Positions 25,785 to 35,445 of a DNA stretch of 64,000 nucleotides are shown here, in pieces. The notes under the pieces are model-generated. The model did no database searches. It saw only the letters and a program-made list of their open reading frames with translations, and was not told the DNA's origin. The position numbers and the translations under genes are program-made. The stretch spans positions 1 to 64,000 of the forward strand of contig NZ_SJSL01000001.1 of the NCBI RefSeq assembly GCF_004331695.1. Direction: 5' to 3'. Each line of letters begins with the position of its first letter. Position 1 is the stretch's first letter. Source of the DNA: Pedobacter psychroterrae (GTDB lineage: Bacteria > Bacteroidota > Bacteroidia > Sphingobacteriales > Sphingobacteriaceae).

Positions 25785-26821
25785 TATATCAATGACGTTT
25801 TATACTGCTTCAAAAAGCGTACATCGTTTTCAGAAAACAAACGCAGGTCCTTTATTTCAAATTTTAAATTAGCAATGCGTTCTATTCCCATTCCAAATGC
25901 AAATCCGCTATATTTTTTACTGTCTATGTTGCAATTCTCCAATACATTCGGGTCCACCATACCACAGCCCAGGATCTCCACCCAGCCACTATACTTACAC
26001 ATGTTACAGCCATCCCCTTTACATATAGTACAGGAAATATCCATTTCTGCAGATGGCTCAGTAAATGGAAAATAAGAAGGCCTGAAACGGACCTTAGTTC
26101 CTTCTCCATAAAGTTCCTGAACAAAATAAAACAGGGTTTGTTTCAAATCAGCAAATGAAACATTTTCATCCAGATATAAACCTTCTACCTGGTGAAAAAA
26201 GCAATGTGCCCTGGCAGAGATCGCTTCATTTCTATATACCCTGCCTGGCATGATTGCCCTGAAAGGTGGTTGCCCTGCTTCCATCATCCTCACCTGTACA
26301 GATGAAGTATGTGTCCGCAATGCTATATCCCCTTTTTCTCCACCCTTTTTTATAAAAAAGGTATCCTGCATATCACGGGCAGGATGCTCTTCAGGGAAGT
26401 TTAATGCGGAGAAATTATGCCAGTCGTCTTCTATTTCCGGACCTTCAGCCACTACAAACCCAAGTTTATTAAAGATCTCAATGATCTCTCTTCTTACCAG
26501 GGCCAGTGGATGCCGCGCCCCTATTTCAAATCCCTCTCCGGGCAAAGTTAAATCTGCATCAGCTACCTTTACCGATTCCTCTGCTACATTATTTTCCTTC
26601 AAAAACTGATATTTCGCTTCGGCAAGTTGTTTAAACTCATTTAAAACCTTACCAAGGGTTCTTTTCTCTTCAGGTGAAACAGCTTTAAATTCATCAAAAA
26701 TATCTTTGATGATGCCTTTTGTACCCAAAAACTTTATCCGAAATTGCTCTAACTCATCCGCTTTCTCTGTAGAAAATGCATTTATCTCTTCAGTATATTG
26801 TGTTATCTTATCTTGTAACAT
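25784..26821 (-). CDS. pheS: Phenylalanyl-tRNA synthetase alpha subunit
   Basis: A 345-residue class II synthetase subunit that charges tRNA-Phe together with PheT. The N-terminal coiled coil is followed by the catalytic core with HPLALVRREIIEIF, GPEIEDDWHNFSALNFPEEHPARD, motif 2 (FRAIMPGRVYRNEAISARAH) and motif 3 (FAFGMGIERIANLKF). An insert with four cysteines (CTICKGDGCNMC) occurs near 250-262. The stop overlaps the start of the lipoprotein gene by one base. A TATATTTG element abuts the ATG, so the transcript could be almost leaderless. pheT is not in the window. Confidence 0.96.
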   Translation of the reverse strand: MLQDKITQYTEEINAFSTEKADELEQFRIKFLGTKGIIKDIFDEFKAVSPEEKRTLGKVLNEFKQLAEAKYQFLKENNVAEESVKVADADLTLPGEGFEIGARHPLALVRREIIEIFNKLGFVVAEGPEIEDDWHNFSALNFPEEHPARDMQDTFFIKKGGEKGDIALRTHTSSVQVRMMEAGQPPFRAIMPGRVYRNEAISARAHCFFHQVEGLYLDENVSFADLKQTLFYFVQELYGEGTKVRFRPSYFPFTEPSAEMDISCTICKGDGCNMCKYSGWVEILGCGMVDPNVLENCNIDSKKYSGFAFGMGIERIANLKFEIKDLRLFSENDVRFLKQYKTSLI

Positions 26822-26825
26822 GGCT

Positions 26826-26833
26826 CAAATATA
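26826..26833 (-). promoter_or_regulatory. TAnnTTTG -7 element abutting pheS
   Basis: TATATTTG lies 4 bp before the ATG at 26821. With the usual spacing from -7 box to start, transcription would begin at or next to the ATG. The 8-mer is short and AT-rich, so chance is possible. Confidence 0.3.
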
Positions 26834-26922
26834 CAGCTAATTATACAATAAATTTATAATGACTGAGTCCATAAATCATCTTTAAGTACATGAAGATAAT
26901 GAAAATAGACTCAGCCTTGCAT

Positions 26923-28110
26923 TTATATCACCTTTAGTTCTTTACCAACTTTAGTAAAAGCGGCAATCGCCTTATCCAGGTGGTGCTGCTCGTGCGCGGC
27001 CGACAACTGTACCCTGATCCTTGCTTTACCCTGACCAACTACCGGATAATAAAACCCGATCACATAAATCCCTTCTTCCAGCATTTTGGCTGCAAATTCC
27101 TGCGCCAGCTTGGCATCATAAAGCATCACCGGAACTATCGGGTGTACCCCTTCTTTAATATCAAATCCCGCTTCCGTCATTTTCCTGCGGAAATAAGCAG
27201 TATTGTGCTCCAGCTTATCTCTCAGGTCTGTCGTTTCACTCAAAAGATCCAGTACCGCAACTGATGCACCTGTAATAGCAGGGGCCAGTGTGTTTGAAAA
27301 CAAATATGGTCTTGACCGCTGACGGAGCATATCAATAATTTCTTTTTTACCTGAGGTAAATCCACCTGAAGCACCGCCCAGCGCCTTACCCAAGGTACCT
27401 GTAATGATGTCTATTCTATCCATCACATTGAAATGCTCATGGGTACCGCGACCAGTTTTCCCCATAAACCCGGTACAGTGTGACTCATCGATCATTACCA
27501 GCGCTTCATACTTATCGGCCAAATCACATATTTTATCCAGGGGGGCCACTACTCCATCCATAGAAAATGCACCATCGGTCACAATGATCCGGTGTCTTGA
27601 ATCTTTAGCGGCTATTAATTGCTGTTCCAGATCTGCCATATCTGCATTCTTGTACCTGAACCGCTTTGCTTTACACAAACGCACACCATCAATGATAGAC
27701 GCATGGTTCAGTTCATCAGATATGATCGCATCCTGATCATTGAATAAAGGCTCAAAAACACCTCCATTGGCATCAAACGCCGCAGCGTACAAGATTGTAT
27801 CTTCGGTTCCTAAAAACGTCGACAACTTCGCTTCCAGTTCTTTATGTACATCCTGTGTACCACAAATGAAACGTACAGAAGACATACCATACCCATATTT
27901 GTCGATCGCCTTTTTAGCCGCCCCGATCACGTGAGCATGTGAAGACAGTCCTAAATAATTATTCGCACAAAAATTGATTACTTCCTGACCTGTATTGATC
28001 TTTATATCGGCACCCTGAGGGGTTACAATTATACGCTCGCGTTTAAATAAACCATCGTTTTCTATTTGTTCAAGTTCTTTTTGCAGAACAGGCTGAAGTG
28101 TTTTGTACAT
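26923..28110 (-). CDS. kbl: Glycine C-acetyltransferase (2-amino-3-ketobutyrate CoA ligase)
   Basis: A 395-residue PLP enzyme of the alpha-oxoamine synthase family. It cleaves 2-amino-3-ketobutyrate with CoA to glycine and acetyl-CoA. It has [44 protein letters not shown] and the PLP lysine Lys242 in [14 protein letters not shown]. This matches Kbl better than 7-keto-8-aminopelargonate synthase, whose operon context is absent. The partner enzyme for the first step, threonine 3-dehydrogenase, is at 62041-62985. A TAACTTTG element lies 23 bp upstream. Confidence 0.92.
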   Translation of the reverse strand: MYKTLQPVLQKELEQIENDGLFKRERIIVTPQGADIKINTGQEVINFCANNYLGLSSHAHVIGAAKKAIDKYGYGMSSVRFICGTQDVHKELEAKLSTFLGTEDTILYAAAFDANGGVFEPLFNDQDAIISDELNHASIIDGVRLCKAKRFRYKNADMADLEQQLIAAKDSRHRIIVTDGAFSMDGVVAPLDKICDLADKYEALVMIDESHCTGFMGKTGRGTHEHFNVMDRIDIITGTLGKALGGASGGFTSGKKEIIDMLRQRSRPYLFSNTLAPAITGASVAVLDLLSETTDLRDKLEHNTAYFRRKMTEAGFDIKEGVHPIVPVMLYDAKLAQEFAAKMLEEGIYVIGFYYPVVGQGKARIRVQLSAAHEQHHLDKAIAAFTKVGKELKVI

Positions 28111-28132
28111 TGTGAATAATTTAGTTACGCTG

Positions 28133-28140
28133 CAAAGTTA
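28133..28140 (-). promoter_or_regulatory. TAnnTTTG -7 element upstream of kbl
   Basis: TAACTTTG on the minus strand lies 23 bp before the kbl ATG and predicts a leader of about 19 nt. No -33 box is found at standard spacing. Confidence 0.4.
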
Positions 28141-28251
28141 TAAAAATATCATCCTGTAGCTATATTCAAATTAAAAGCACTTAACAAACTTTAACAGAAT
28201 TACGCTGTTACATTAAAATACTTATCCGATATTTAGGCATAAATCTGCACA

Positions 28252-30699
28252 ATGAACAAAATCTATCTTACGTTATTCTTGTTAATTGTTACCCTCAGTG
28301 TGTCTGCGCAACAAGTAAAACTTACCGGCACAGTAAAAGAAAGTAGCGGAGAATCTGTTCCATTTGCTTCTGTTTATATAAAGAATACCACCATTGGTAC
28401 CTCGGCCAATGTTGACGGCTTATATAGCTTATCACTAGATAAAGGCACACATACTATAGTTTACCGCGCCATAGGCTATAAAGCAGTCGAAAAAGACATT
28501 ACCATCAATGAACATACTTCCCAGGATATCACACTGGCACCGGAAACTTATAGCCTCGCTGCCGTTACCATAGACGGCAATGCCGAGGACCCAGCGTATG
28601 AAATTATCAGACAGGCCATCAAACAGAGAAAAGCGCATTTGACAGAAGTCGACGCCTATACGGCCAATGTATATATCAAAGGTGTACAGAAACTGGTAGG
28701 CGCTCCAAAAAAATTCTTTGGCAGGGACATCCAAAAGACACTCGATCTGGACACCAACCGCAAGGGAATTCTATATCTGTCCGAATCTACCTCAACCTTT
28801 GCCTTTAAGCAGCCGGACCTGGTACATGAAGAAATGGTTTCATCCAAAACTGCGGGTCGCAACAATGCATTTAGCTTCAATAAAGCATCCGATCTGATCA
28901 TCAACTTCTACCAGAATATACTGCTCGAAAATACGCTCAGCCCACGCGGGTTCGTATCGCCCATTTCAGACAATGCCCTACTTTATTACCGCTATAAATT
29001 TCTGGGTGTAGCAGTTGAAAACGGCGCTACCATTAATAAAATACAAATCATCCCCCGCAGGGAACATGACCCTGTGTTTCGCGGGATCATCTATATCAAA
29101 GACGACAGTTGGCACATGGTGAATGCAGATGTATACCTCACTAAAAACTCCGGTATCAACCTCCTCGATACGCTAAACATCTCCCAGCAGTTCTTAAAAG
29201 TGGAAGACACTTATATGCCTTCCAATATCAATTTCCAGTTCAACGGAAATGTGCTTGGCTTTAAGTTCGAGGGTTACTATGTTGGCGTTTACAGCAATTA
29301 CAATATCCATCCTGAATTCCCTAAAGGTTATTTCAACGGAGAAATCCTTAAAATCACCAAGGCAGTTAATAAAAAAGACTCATTATTTTGGTTAAATAAC
29401 CGCCCCATCCCCCTCACCGGCGAAGAAAGCCGCGACTATGTCAGAAAAGACAGTATTGCTGCCCTGAAAACTTCCAAAAAGTACCTCGACTCGCTGGAGC
29501 GCGTGAACAACAAATTTGGCATAGGGAAACTGCTGTTATCAGGATATACGGTCAACAACCGTTACGATAAAAAATCACTTAGTTTTGATCCGGTACTCAA
29601 GGCCATTATATACAATACTGTTGAAGGTTTTGCTGTCAAATATGGAGTTACGTATACCAAAAACATGGAAGACAGAAAATACTTTTCCTTTCGTCCGGAA
29701 GCCAGGTATGGGTTCTCCAACAAAACATTTACGGCCAACCTGTCGGCCAACTACTATTACGACCCCGTCAAGCGTGCTAATATCAGCATCAGCGGTGGTT
29801 CAGGTATTTACGACCTGAATAATCTCGGAACGATGGCCTTGTTAGGAAACTCGATCAACAGCCTACTTTTCGAAACGAATTTCAGTAAATTTTATAAAAA
29901 GGAGTTCGTTAATATAGGTGCTACAAGGGAACTGGCCAATGGGCTTCAGGCATCACTTGTAGCCGACTACTCAAGAAACACCAACCTGCAAAATACTACT
30001 TCATTCAAAATAAGGGACCTGAAAGACAAAGAATTTACTTCAAATAACCCTTTCTCACCTGACACAGAGACACCGCTTTTTGACAATTACAAGTCTCTAT
30101 CCCTCAGTGCTTCCCTGACATATACGATCGGTCAGAAATATATCACAAGGCCTGATGGCAAATTCTATCAGGATGCTAAATACCCGACCATCACGGTCAG
30201 CTACCGCAAGGGGATCAACAATCTGCTAAACAGTGAGGTAGATTATGACCTGGCAACCATTGGCCTACAGCAGAACCGCATCAGCGCAGGAATGTGGGGC
30301 TACGCGTCGTTTGTGTTAAGCGCAGGAAAATTCCTAAACAACAATAAAGTATATTATCCCGAATTCAAACACTTCCGCGGTAACAATGCCCGATTTATCA
30401 AACCCGACCTAAGGAGGTTCCTTTTCTTAGATTTCTATGAATTCAGCACAAAAGAACAATATGCAGAAGCGCATTTGGAGCATAATTTCTCCGGACTGTT
30501 CAGCAATAAAATCCCACTTGTACGCAAATTAAAGCTTGAGGAGGTAATCGGTATAAGCTACCTCACCCAGCCTTTAAAAGAAAACTACACCGAGTTTTAT
30601 TTTGGTGTGCAGCGTCTCATCTTCAGAGCAGTCTATGGATTTGCCTATGATGGAAAGGATCAGGCAGTGCACGGCTTTAAGTTATCTTACGGATTTTAA
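28252..30699 (+). CDS. DUF5686/carboxypeptidase-regulatory-like outer-membrane protein
   Basis: An 815-residue exported protein. The signal peptide (MNKIYLTLFLLIVTLSVSAQ) is followed by a CarboxypepD_reg-like beta-sandwich (about 21-105: VKLTGTVKESSGESVPFASVYIKNT). The rest is a DUF5686 region ending in many alternating strands and an aromatic C-terminus (HGFKLSYGF), as in outer-membrane beta-barrels. Similar proteins are common in Bacteroidota and their role is unknown. It stands alone on the plus strand, and its stop overlaps that of the convergent peptidase gene by four bases. Confidence 0.85.
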   Translation: MNKIYLTLFLLIVTLSVSAQQVKLTGTVKESSGESVPFASVYIKNTTIGTSANVDGLYSLSLDKGTHTIVYRAIGYKAVEKDITINEHTSQDITLAPETYSLAAVTIDGNAEDPAYEIIRQAIKQRKAHLTEVDAYTANVYIKGVQKLVGAPKKFFGRDIQKTLDLDTNRKGILYLSESTSTFAFKQPDLVHEEMVSSKTAGRNNAFSFNKASDLIINFYQNILLENTLSPRGFVSPISDNALLYYRYKFLGVAVENGATINKIQIIPRREHDPVFRGIIYIKDDSWHMVNADVYLTKNSGINLLDTLNISQQFLKVEDTYMPSNINFQFNGNVLGFKFEGYYVGVYSNYNIHPEFPKGYFNGEILKITKAVNKKDSLFWLNNRPIPLTGEESRDYVRKDSIAALKTSKKYLDSLERVNNKFGIGKLLLSGYTVNNRYDKKSLSFDPVLKAIIYNTVEGFAVKYGVTYTKNMEDRKYFSFRPEARYGFSNKTFTANLSANYYYDPVKRANISISGGSGIYDLNNLGTMALLGNSINSLLFETNFSKFYKKEFVNIGATRELANGLQASLVADYSRNTNLQNTTSFKIRDLKDKEFTSNNPFSPDTETPLFDNYKSLSLSASLTYTIGQKYITRPDGKFYQDAKYPTITVSYRKGINNLLNSEVDYDLATIGLQQNRISAGMWGYASFVLSAGKFLNNNKVYYPEFKHFRGNNARFIKPDLRRFLFLDFYEFSTKEQYAEAHLEHNFSGLFSNKIPLVRKLKLEEVIGISYLTQPLKENYTEFYFGVQRLIFRAVYGFAYDGKDQAVHGFKLSYGF

Positions 30700-31880
30700 A
30701 TATCCAGTTTCTTTCTGATATCTCCAGGAATGCCTTTTTTATGTAATAAAAACGCAGTGGTTTTATATTTCACAAAGTTCTTGGTCACATACAGATAGCC
30801 TTTATAGTCGTTTACAGCACCCCATGAATTTTTAACGATGTAATATTCTTTACCGTTCTGGTCCTTGGCAATGCCTGTAATCTGCATCCCGTGATCATCT
30901 GTAGTTTCATACTCATCAAACGCAGCCTGGCGCATCTCTACCGTTATCTCCTTTTCATTCTTAGGCCCGTTAAACATCGCTCTTTTTTCCTCTCCCGTCA
31001 TGTCTTCTAGCTCTTTCGCAGGCACATAGGCGATCCCGTTTTTCCAGCTAAAGCCTTTTTCGCTCACATCTGTAGCCCATGCTACTGTAAACCCACCTTT
31101 CAAAGCGTTGTCAATAATCCTGGTGATGTCATCCATCTGCACATTATATACCTGATCAAAAGACCAGTTATCAGGCACCATCAATACTGCCTTCTGATAA
31201 TACGGCGAGGTATTGAAAGAAGAAAGCTCTACATAATCAGCAGGCTCAATCCCCACTACCTCTTTAGCAAAAGTTTTAGGTGTATATTCCTTCCCTTCAT
31301 AAGTGAATTTCTCCGGAACTGCACCCATGCAAGAATCTATAGTTGCTATATATCTGGCTTTCCAGTTCGGATCAAAATTACCCGACACAGCTTTTTTAAG
31401 GATCGCTTCTGTCAGCTTGTTCATCCTGTCAGATGAACTGCCGCTTCCATAATCATTGCCAGTATAAACCTCCTGTGGCAATGCGCCATATTTTGCAAAC
31501 ATATTGGTTACATCATGACAAGCACCTCCATCACCAAGTGTCAGGGCGCCGTGCATGCGCACATAATTGATTCCTTTCTCTATGTAGGCGTTACGTGCAG
31601 TAAAAAGATCAGCAAGATCTACCGGCTTCTTACCCATACGGATCATTTCAGACTCAAGGAAAGAGTTCGTACTATAGCTCCAGCAGGTACCTGATGATTT
31701 TTGATTTTTCACCGAAGTAGCTTCCGCATTTATTAACGGCGTAAAAGTAAAGGTTGTAGCACTGTTTTCGCTTTGATTATCTTTAAGGGAGTTAACAAGA
31801 TTGTCCTGTGCAAAGGTAATGGTCGATCCGAGCAGCAGGCCAGCAGCCAGCCACAATGATTTCATTGATGGTTTAGTCAT
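30696..31880 (-). CDS. Exported C1 family cysteine peptidase (PepC/bleomycin-hydrolase type)
   Basis: A 394-residue papain-like peptidase with a signal peptide (MKSLWLAAGLLLGSTITFAQ after a short leader). The catalytic residues are visible: Cys66 in SSGTCWSYSTNSFLESE, His in TTDDHGMQITGIAKD and Asn in IVKNSWGAVNDYKGYLYV. It resembles aminopeptidase C/bleomycin hydrolase but is secreted to the periplasm or cell surface, unlike the classic cytoplasmic enzyme. The start at 31880 or an internal ATG at 31865 would both keep the signal peptide. It is monocistronic on the minus strand. Confidence 0.9.
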   Translation of the reverse strand: MTKPSMKSLWLAAGLLLGSTITFAQDNLVNSLKDNQSENSATTFTFTPLINAEATSVKNQKSSGTCWSYSTNSFLESEMIRMGKKPVDLADLFTARNAYIEKGINYVRMHGALTLGDGGACHDVTNMFAKYGALPQEVYTGNDYGSGSSSDRMNKLTEAILKKAVSGNFDPNWKARYIATIDSCMGAVPEKFTYEGKEYTPKTFAKEVVGIEPADYVELSSFNTSPYYQKAVLMVPDNWSFDQVYNVQMDDITRIIDNALKGGFTVAWATDVSEKGFSWKNGIAYVPAKELEDMTGEEKRAMFNGPKNEKEITVEMRQAAFDEYETTDDHGMQITGIAKDQNGKEYYIVKNSWGAVNDYKGYLYVTKNFVKYKTTAFLLHKKGIPGDIRKKLDI

Positions 31881-31991
31881 TTGTATGTTTAATGTTAGTT
31901 AGTTTTTTTGTTATCTGCATAACACTGCAAACTTACTAATATTCTAGCCTCCGGCACAAGCCCGATCCTTTCATAACAAAAATATTATGTT

Positions 31992-34442
31992 TTAGCGGCC
32001 AGACTTAACCCTGTTGCGCTCCGCTTCAGATCCGCCAGTACGCTGGCGGGCTGCCTTGATCGCATTGCTTCCAAACCGGTAGGTACAGGTAAAACGGAAC
32101 ACCCGGCTTTCCCAGCGCTCACTTACCACATAATCCTGTGACGGCAATGTACTGGTGATGCTGCTCCTCTGCAATTTAAATACATCATTTGCGCTCAGTT
32201 TCAGGCTCAGCTTCTTGTCCATAAACGACTTGCTAAGCCCCAGGTCCACACCATACTGGGGAGCAATCAGCAGTGTACCATATACATTTCTGGATTGATA
32301 ATAGCCCGACCATTCTACACTTGCCGTTGGGGCCAGTGTGATGGTCTGCGTGGTATTCAGGTTAAAAGCGATCCTTCCGCTTTCATAAGGCGCACCGAGG
32401 AGATCAGGAGTTTTAAAATTATTGTAATAAGTCGTCAGGTTATTGCTACTGCTCCACCATTTGGTGACCTGTACCGGGCAACTGATATTCAGGTTGTACG
32501 AATCCTGGGTTGCCAGGTTCTGATCTGAGATAAAAATGGTCTTAGTAGCTGTATCAGTAAGCAATACATCAGTGATCACATCTGTAGTATGACTATATCC
32601 AAGCGTTACGTTCAATGTCTTTTTATACCCGTAAGAGAGCTCAAATGAATTGGTATACTGAGGCTTCAGAAAGGGATTACCAAAATTAAAAGAATACAGA
32701 TCCAGATAAGAGATAAATGGGTTCAGCGACTCATAGTCGGGCCTGTCTATCCTCCTGCTGTAAGAAAAGCCCATTTCATGATTTTTAGCCAGCTCATGAT
32801 TGACAAACACACTCGGAAACAAATTCAGGTAGTGCCTTTTTACAATTTTATTATCGGTGATCGAATTTCCTTTTGAATTGGTCTGCTCTGCCCTCAGCCC
32901 CAATTGCACCGTAGTAGCTTTAAACTTCCTGTTCAGATTTGCATAGGCCGCATTGATATTTTCATCATACAGAAACTGGTTGCTACGCTTAGGATCGTCC
33001 ATCCATGCATTACCCTCAAAATTCTCAAATATAAAATTGTTGTCCGTCTTTACCAGGCTCGATTTCAATCCAGCCTCAAACTTCATCGCTTTGCCAATGG
33101 GATAGGTATAGTCTGCCTTTGCTGCCCGGATATTGGTTTCTGAAGGGGAAGCGTTTCTGAATAAATAAGCAGACTTTAGTGGTTGTCCTGCGGCATTAAA
33201 ATAACGGTTGTTAAAATGGTTGTCTTCACTGCCCGTATATCTTGAATAATCCACATCTACACTGAATTCCTGTCCCGATGTATCAATCGTGACTTTATAG
33301 TTCAGGTTGTACGTCATCCCTGTATATTTATAATCGCCCGGATTCTGCGCTACTACCGACGAATCCGTTTTACCAGGCCTGTCGCCGATCAGTGTCAGCA
33401 CATCCGACTCATTACGCCCATTGCTATTATAGCCGTTAAACACAAAGCCCACAGTATTCCTTTCATCTATAAAGTAATCAGCCCCCGCTTTATAATTGCT
33501 GTTGTTACGATCTCTTACTGTCGTATTCACCTGGTCAAAATAGGTTTTATCAGCTATCGTATTATTGACCCTTACGATGTCCGTACCGCTATACCTTTTA
33601 TTCTTACCATAGTTAAAGTTGCCAAACACATTCAGCTTCTTCTCACGATGATTCATGGTGAGTCCGCCATTTGCTTTATGATACCTGCCATAACCCGCTC
33701 CTGCCGAAAGCGACCCGTTAGTACCATAATTCTGGTTCTTTTTCAGCTTGATATTGATGATCCCCGAATTACCGGCTGCATCATATTTTGCAGATGGATT
33801 GGTGATCAGCTCTATGGACTGTATGGCATTTCCTTCAGTAGAACGGAGCAGGTTGGCAAGTTGTTCGGACGATAAATAAGTAGGCTTGCCATCCAGCATG
33901 ATCATCACGCCCTGCTTACCTTTCAGGCTTACGTTTCCTTCCCGGTCTACCGTCACCCCCGGTGCTCTTTCCAGGATCTCCAGTGCCGAATTTCCGGCAG
34001 CAATAGCGCTATTCTCCACATTGATCACCGTCTTGTCAATCTGCCGTTCAATAAGCGGCCGCTGCTTCACAATTTCTACACCTTTCAGCTCCCTGGAATC
34101 AATGGCCAACTGCACATCGCCGAGCCCATATACTTTTTTGTCAGCCGAGATCAGATATGGCCCCTTAAGGACTTTCTTATACCCAACTACATAGATCGAT
34201 ACCGTATAGCTGCCCGCTTTAAGCCCCTTAAACTGAAATCCCCCGTCTTCGGCAGTCAGCGTTCCTTTTACTATGCTGGAATCCCCGCTGTTTAGCAAAC
34301 TTACTGTAGCATAAGGAAATGCCTTTTTCGTTTCATCTAGTACCCTGGCCGAAATCTCTCCGTCGCCTGTGGCCGTCTGCGCCTTTACATAGCTAAATGC
34401 TAAACAAAGTATTGCAAATATGAGGGTAGTATTTTTTTTCAT
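31992..34442 (-). CDS. TonB-dependent-receptor-like outer-membrane beta-barrel protein
   Basis: An 816-residue outer-membrane protein. It has a signal peptide (MKKNTTLIFAILCLAFSYVKAQ) and an N-terminal carboxypeptidase-regulatory domain (about 25-105). A plug-like domain follows (ERQIDKTVINVENSAIAAGNSALEILERAPGV), then an OMP_b-brl_3 barrel with many aromatic strands. It belongs to the single-gene receptor class lacking a SusD partner. The ligand is unknown. The frame is open 11 codons further, but the ATG at 34442 directly precedes the signal peptide. It is monocistronic. Confidence 0.87.
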   Translation of the reverse strand: MKKNTTLIFAILCLAFSYVKAQTATGDGEISARVLDETKKAFPYATVSLLNSGDSSIVKGTLTAEDGGFQFKGLKAGSYTVSIYVVGYKKVLKGPYLISADKKVYGLGDVQLAIDSRELKGVEIVKQRPLIERQIDKTVINVENSAIAAGNSALEILERAPGVTVDREGNVSLKGKQGVMIMLDGKPTYLSSEQLANLLRSTEGNAIQSIELITNPSAKYDAAGNSGIINIKLKKNQNYGTNGSLSAGAGYGRYHKANGGLTMNHREKKLNVFGNFNYGKNKRYSGTDIVRVNNTIADKTYFDQVNTTVRDRNNSNYKAGADYFIDERNTVGFVFNGYNSNGRNESDVLTLIGDRPGKTDSSVVAQNPGDYKYTGMTYNLNYKVTIDTSGQEFSVDVDYSRYTGSEDNHFNNRYFNAAGQPLKSAYLFRNASPSETNIRAAKADYTYPIGKAMKFEAGLKSSLVKTDNNFIFENFEGNAWMDDPKRSNQFLYDENINAAYANLNRKFKATTVQLGLRAEQTNSKGNSITDNKIVKRHYLNLFPSVFVNHELAKNHEMGFSYSRRIDRPDYESLNPFISYLDLYSFNFGNPFLKPQYTNSFELSYGYKKTLNVTLGYSHTTDVITDVLLTDTATKTIFISDQNLATQDSYNLNISCPVQVTKWWSSSNNLTTYYNNFKTPDLLGAPYESGRIAFNLNTTQTITLAPTASVEWSGYYQSRNVYGTLLIAPQYGVDLGLSKSFMDKKLSLKLSANDVFKLQRSSITSTLPSQDYVVSERWESRVFRFTCTYRFGSNAIKAARQRTGGSEAERNRVKSGR

Positions 34443-34662
34443 AGGGCATAGTTTTTCACATACGCTTTCCAGCATACTACATTGAATATGATTAATTTAG
34501 GTATTCGGGTTTCTTTGTATTGATAAGATGAACAAATCAAACAAAAGGTTACAGAGATTTTAAAATAATCTCTGTCCATAAAAAGATCTGATCAAATTAT
34601 CTATATTTCCGATGCGGAAACAAGCCGCAGAAACAGGGACAAAACATCAACCTAAAAGCGAT

Positions 34663-35340
34663 ATGAAAACCATTGTCATTTTAACCGGAGCAGGTATCAG
34701 TGCAGAAAGCGGACTCAAAACATTCAGGGATGCTGACGGACTATGGGAAGGACATAGTATAGAAGACGTGGCTACTCCGGAGGCATGGAAACGGAATCCG
34801 GCCTTAGTGCAGCAGTTTTATAATGAACGCCGCAAGTCGGTACTCGAAGCACGGCCTAATGATGCGCACTATGCACTGGTAAAACTACAGGAAAAATACA
34901 AAGTACATATCATCACGCAAAACGTGGATGACCTGCATGAACGTGCGGGTTCAGAAAATGTACTCCACCTGCATGGAGTGATCACCAGATCCCAATCCGA
35001 CCTCGACCCGCAGCTCACCTACCCAATCGAAGGCTGGGAGCTGCGTGATACCGATGTTTGCGAACATGGAAAACAGTTGCGGCCACATGTAGTATGGTTT
35101 GGTGAAGATGTACCAATGATCAGTGTGGCGGCAAACATCTGCCGACAGGCAGATATACTTATAGTCATCGGCACCAGTCTGCAGGTCTACCCTGCTGCAG
35201 GCTTGATCAGCTATGCAGCACCTAACGCTATTAAATATGTAATAGACCTCAAAGTACCTGCCATAGGAAATGAGGTGATCAGGATAGAACAATCCGCTAC
35301 TGAAGGAGTACCTGCCCTTGTCCAAGAGCTCATGTCGTAA
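34663..35340 (+). CDS. cobB: Sirtuin-type NAD-dependent deacylase without zinc cysteines
   Basis: A 225-residue sirtuin that removes acyl groups from protein lysines using NAD. It has GAGISAESGLKTFRDADGLW (10-28), TQNVDDLHERAG and the catalytic His104 in HLHG. Tyr53 and Arg56 (FYNERRKS) match the Tyr/Arg pair of SIRT5 and E. coli CobB, which favours succinyl- and malonyl-lysine. The zinc-binding CxxC pairs are missing: only Cys133 remains in the shortened module before LRPHVVWFGE. The ATG at 34663 is preferred to one 17 codons upstream because it starts at MKTIVILTGAG. Confidence 0.9.
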   Translation: MKTIVILTGAGISAESGLKTFRDADGLWEGHSIEDVATPEAWKRNPALVQQFYNERRKSVLEARPNDAHYALVKLQEKYKVHIITQNVDDLHERAGSENVLHLHGVITRSQSDLDPQLTYPIEGWELRDTDVCEHGKQLRPHVVWFGEDVPMISVAANICRQADILIVIGTSLQVYPAAGLISYAAPNAIKYVIDLKVPAIGNEVIRIEQSATEGVPALVQELMS

Positions 35341-35445
35341 CAAACCTGCTGTAAAAAGCAAAAAATGGCATACTATGGGTTTTAAAACCATATAAAATTC
35401 TGTACCTTACTAAATATTACACAGATATAACCTAACCAGATATTA

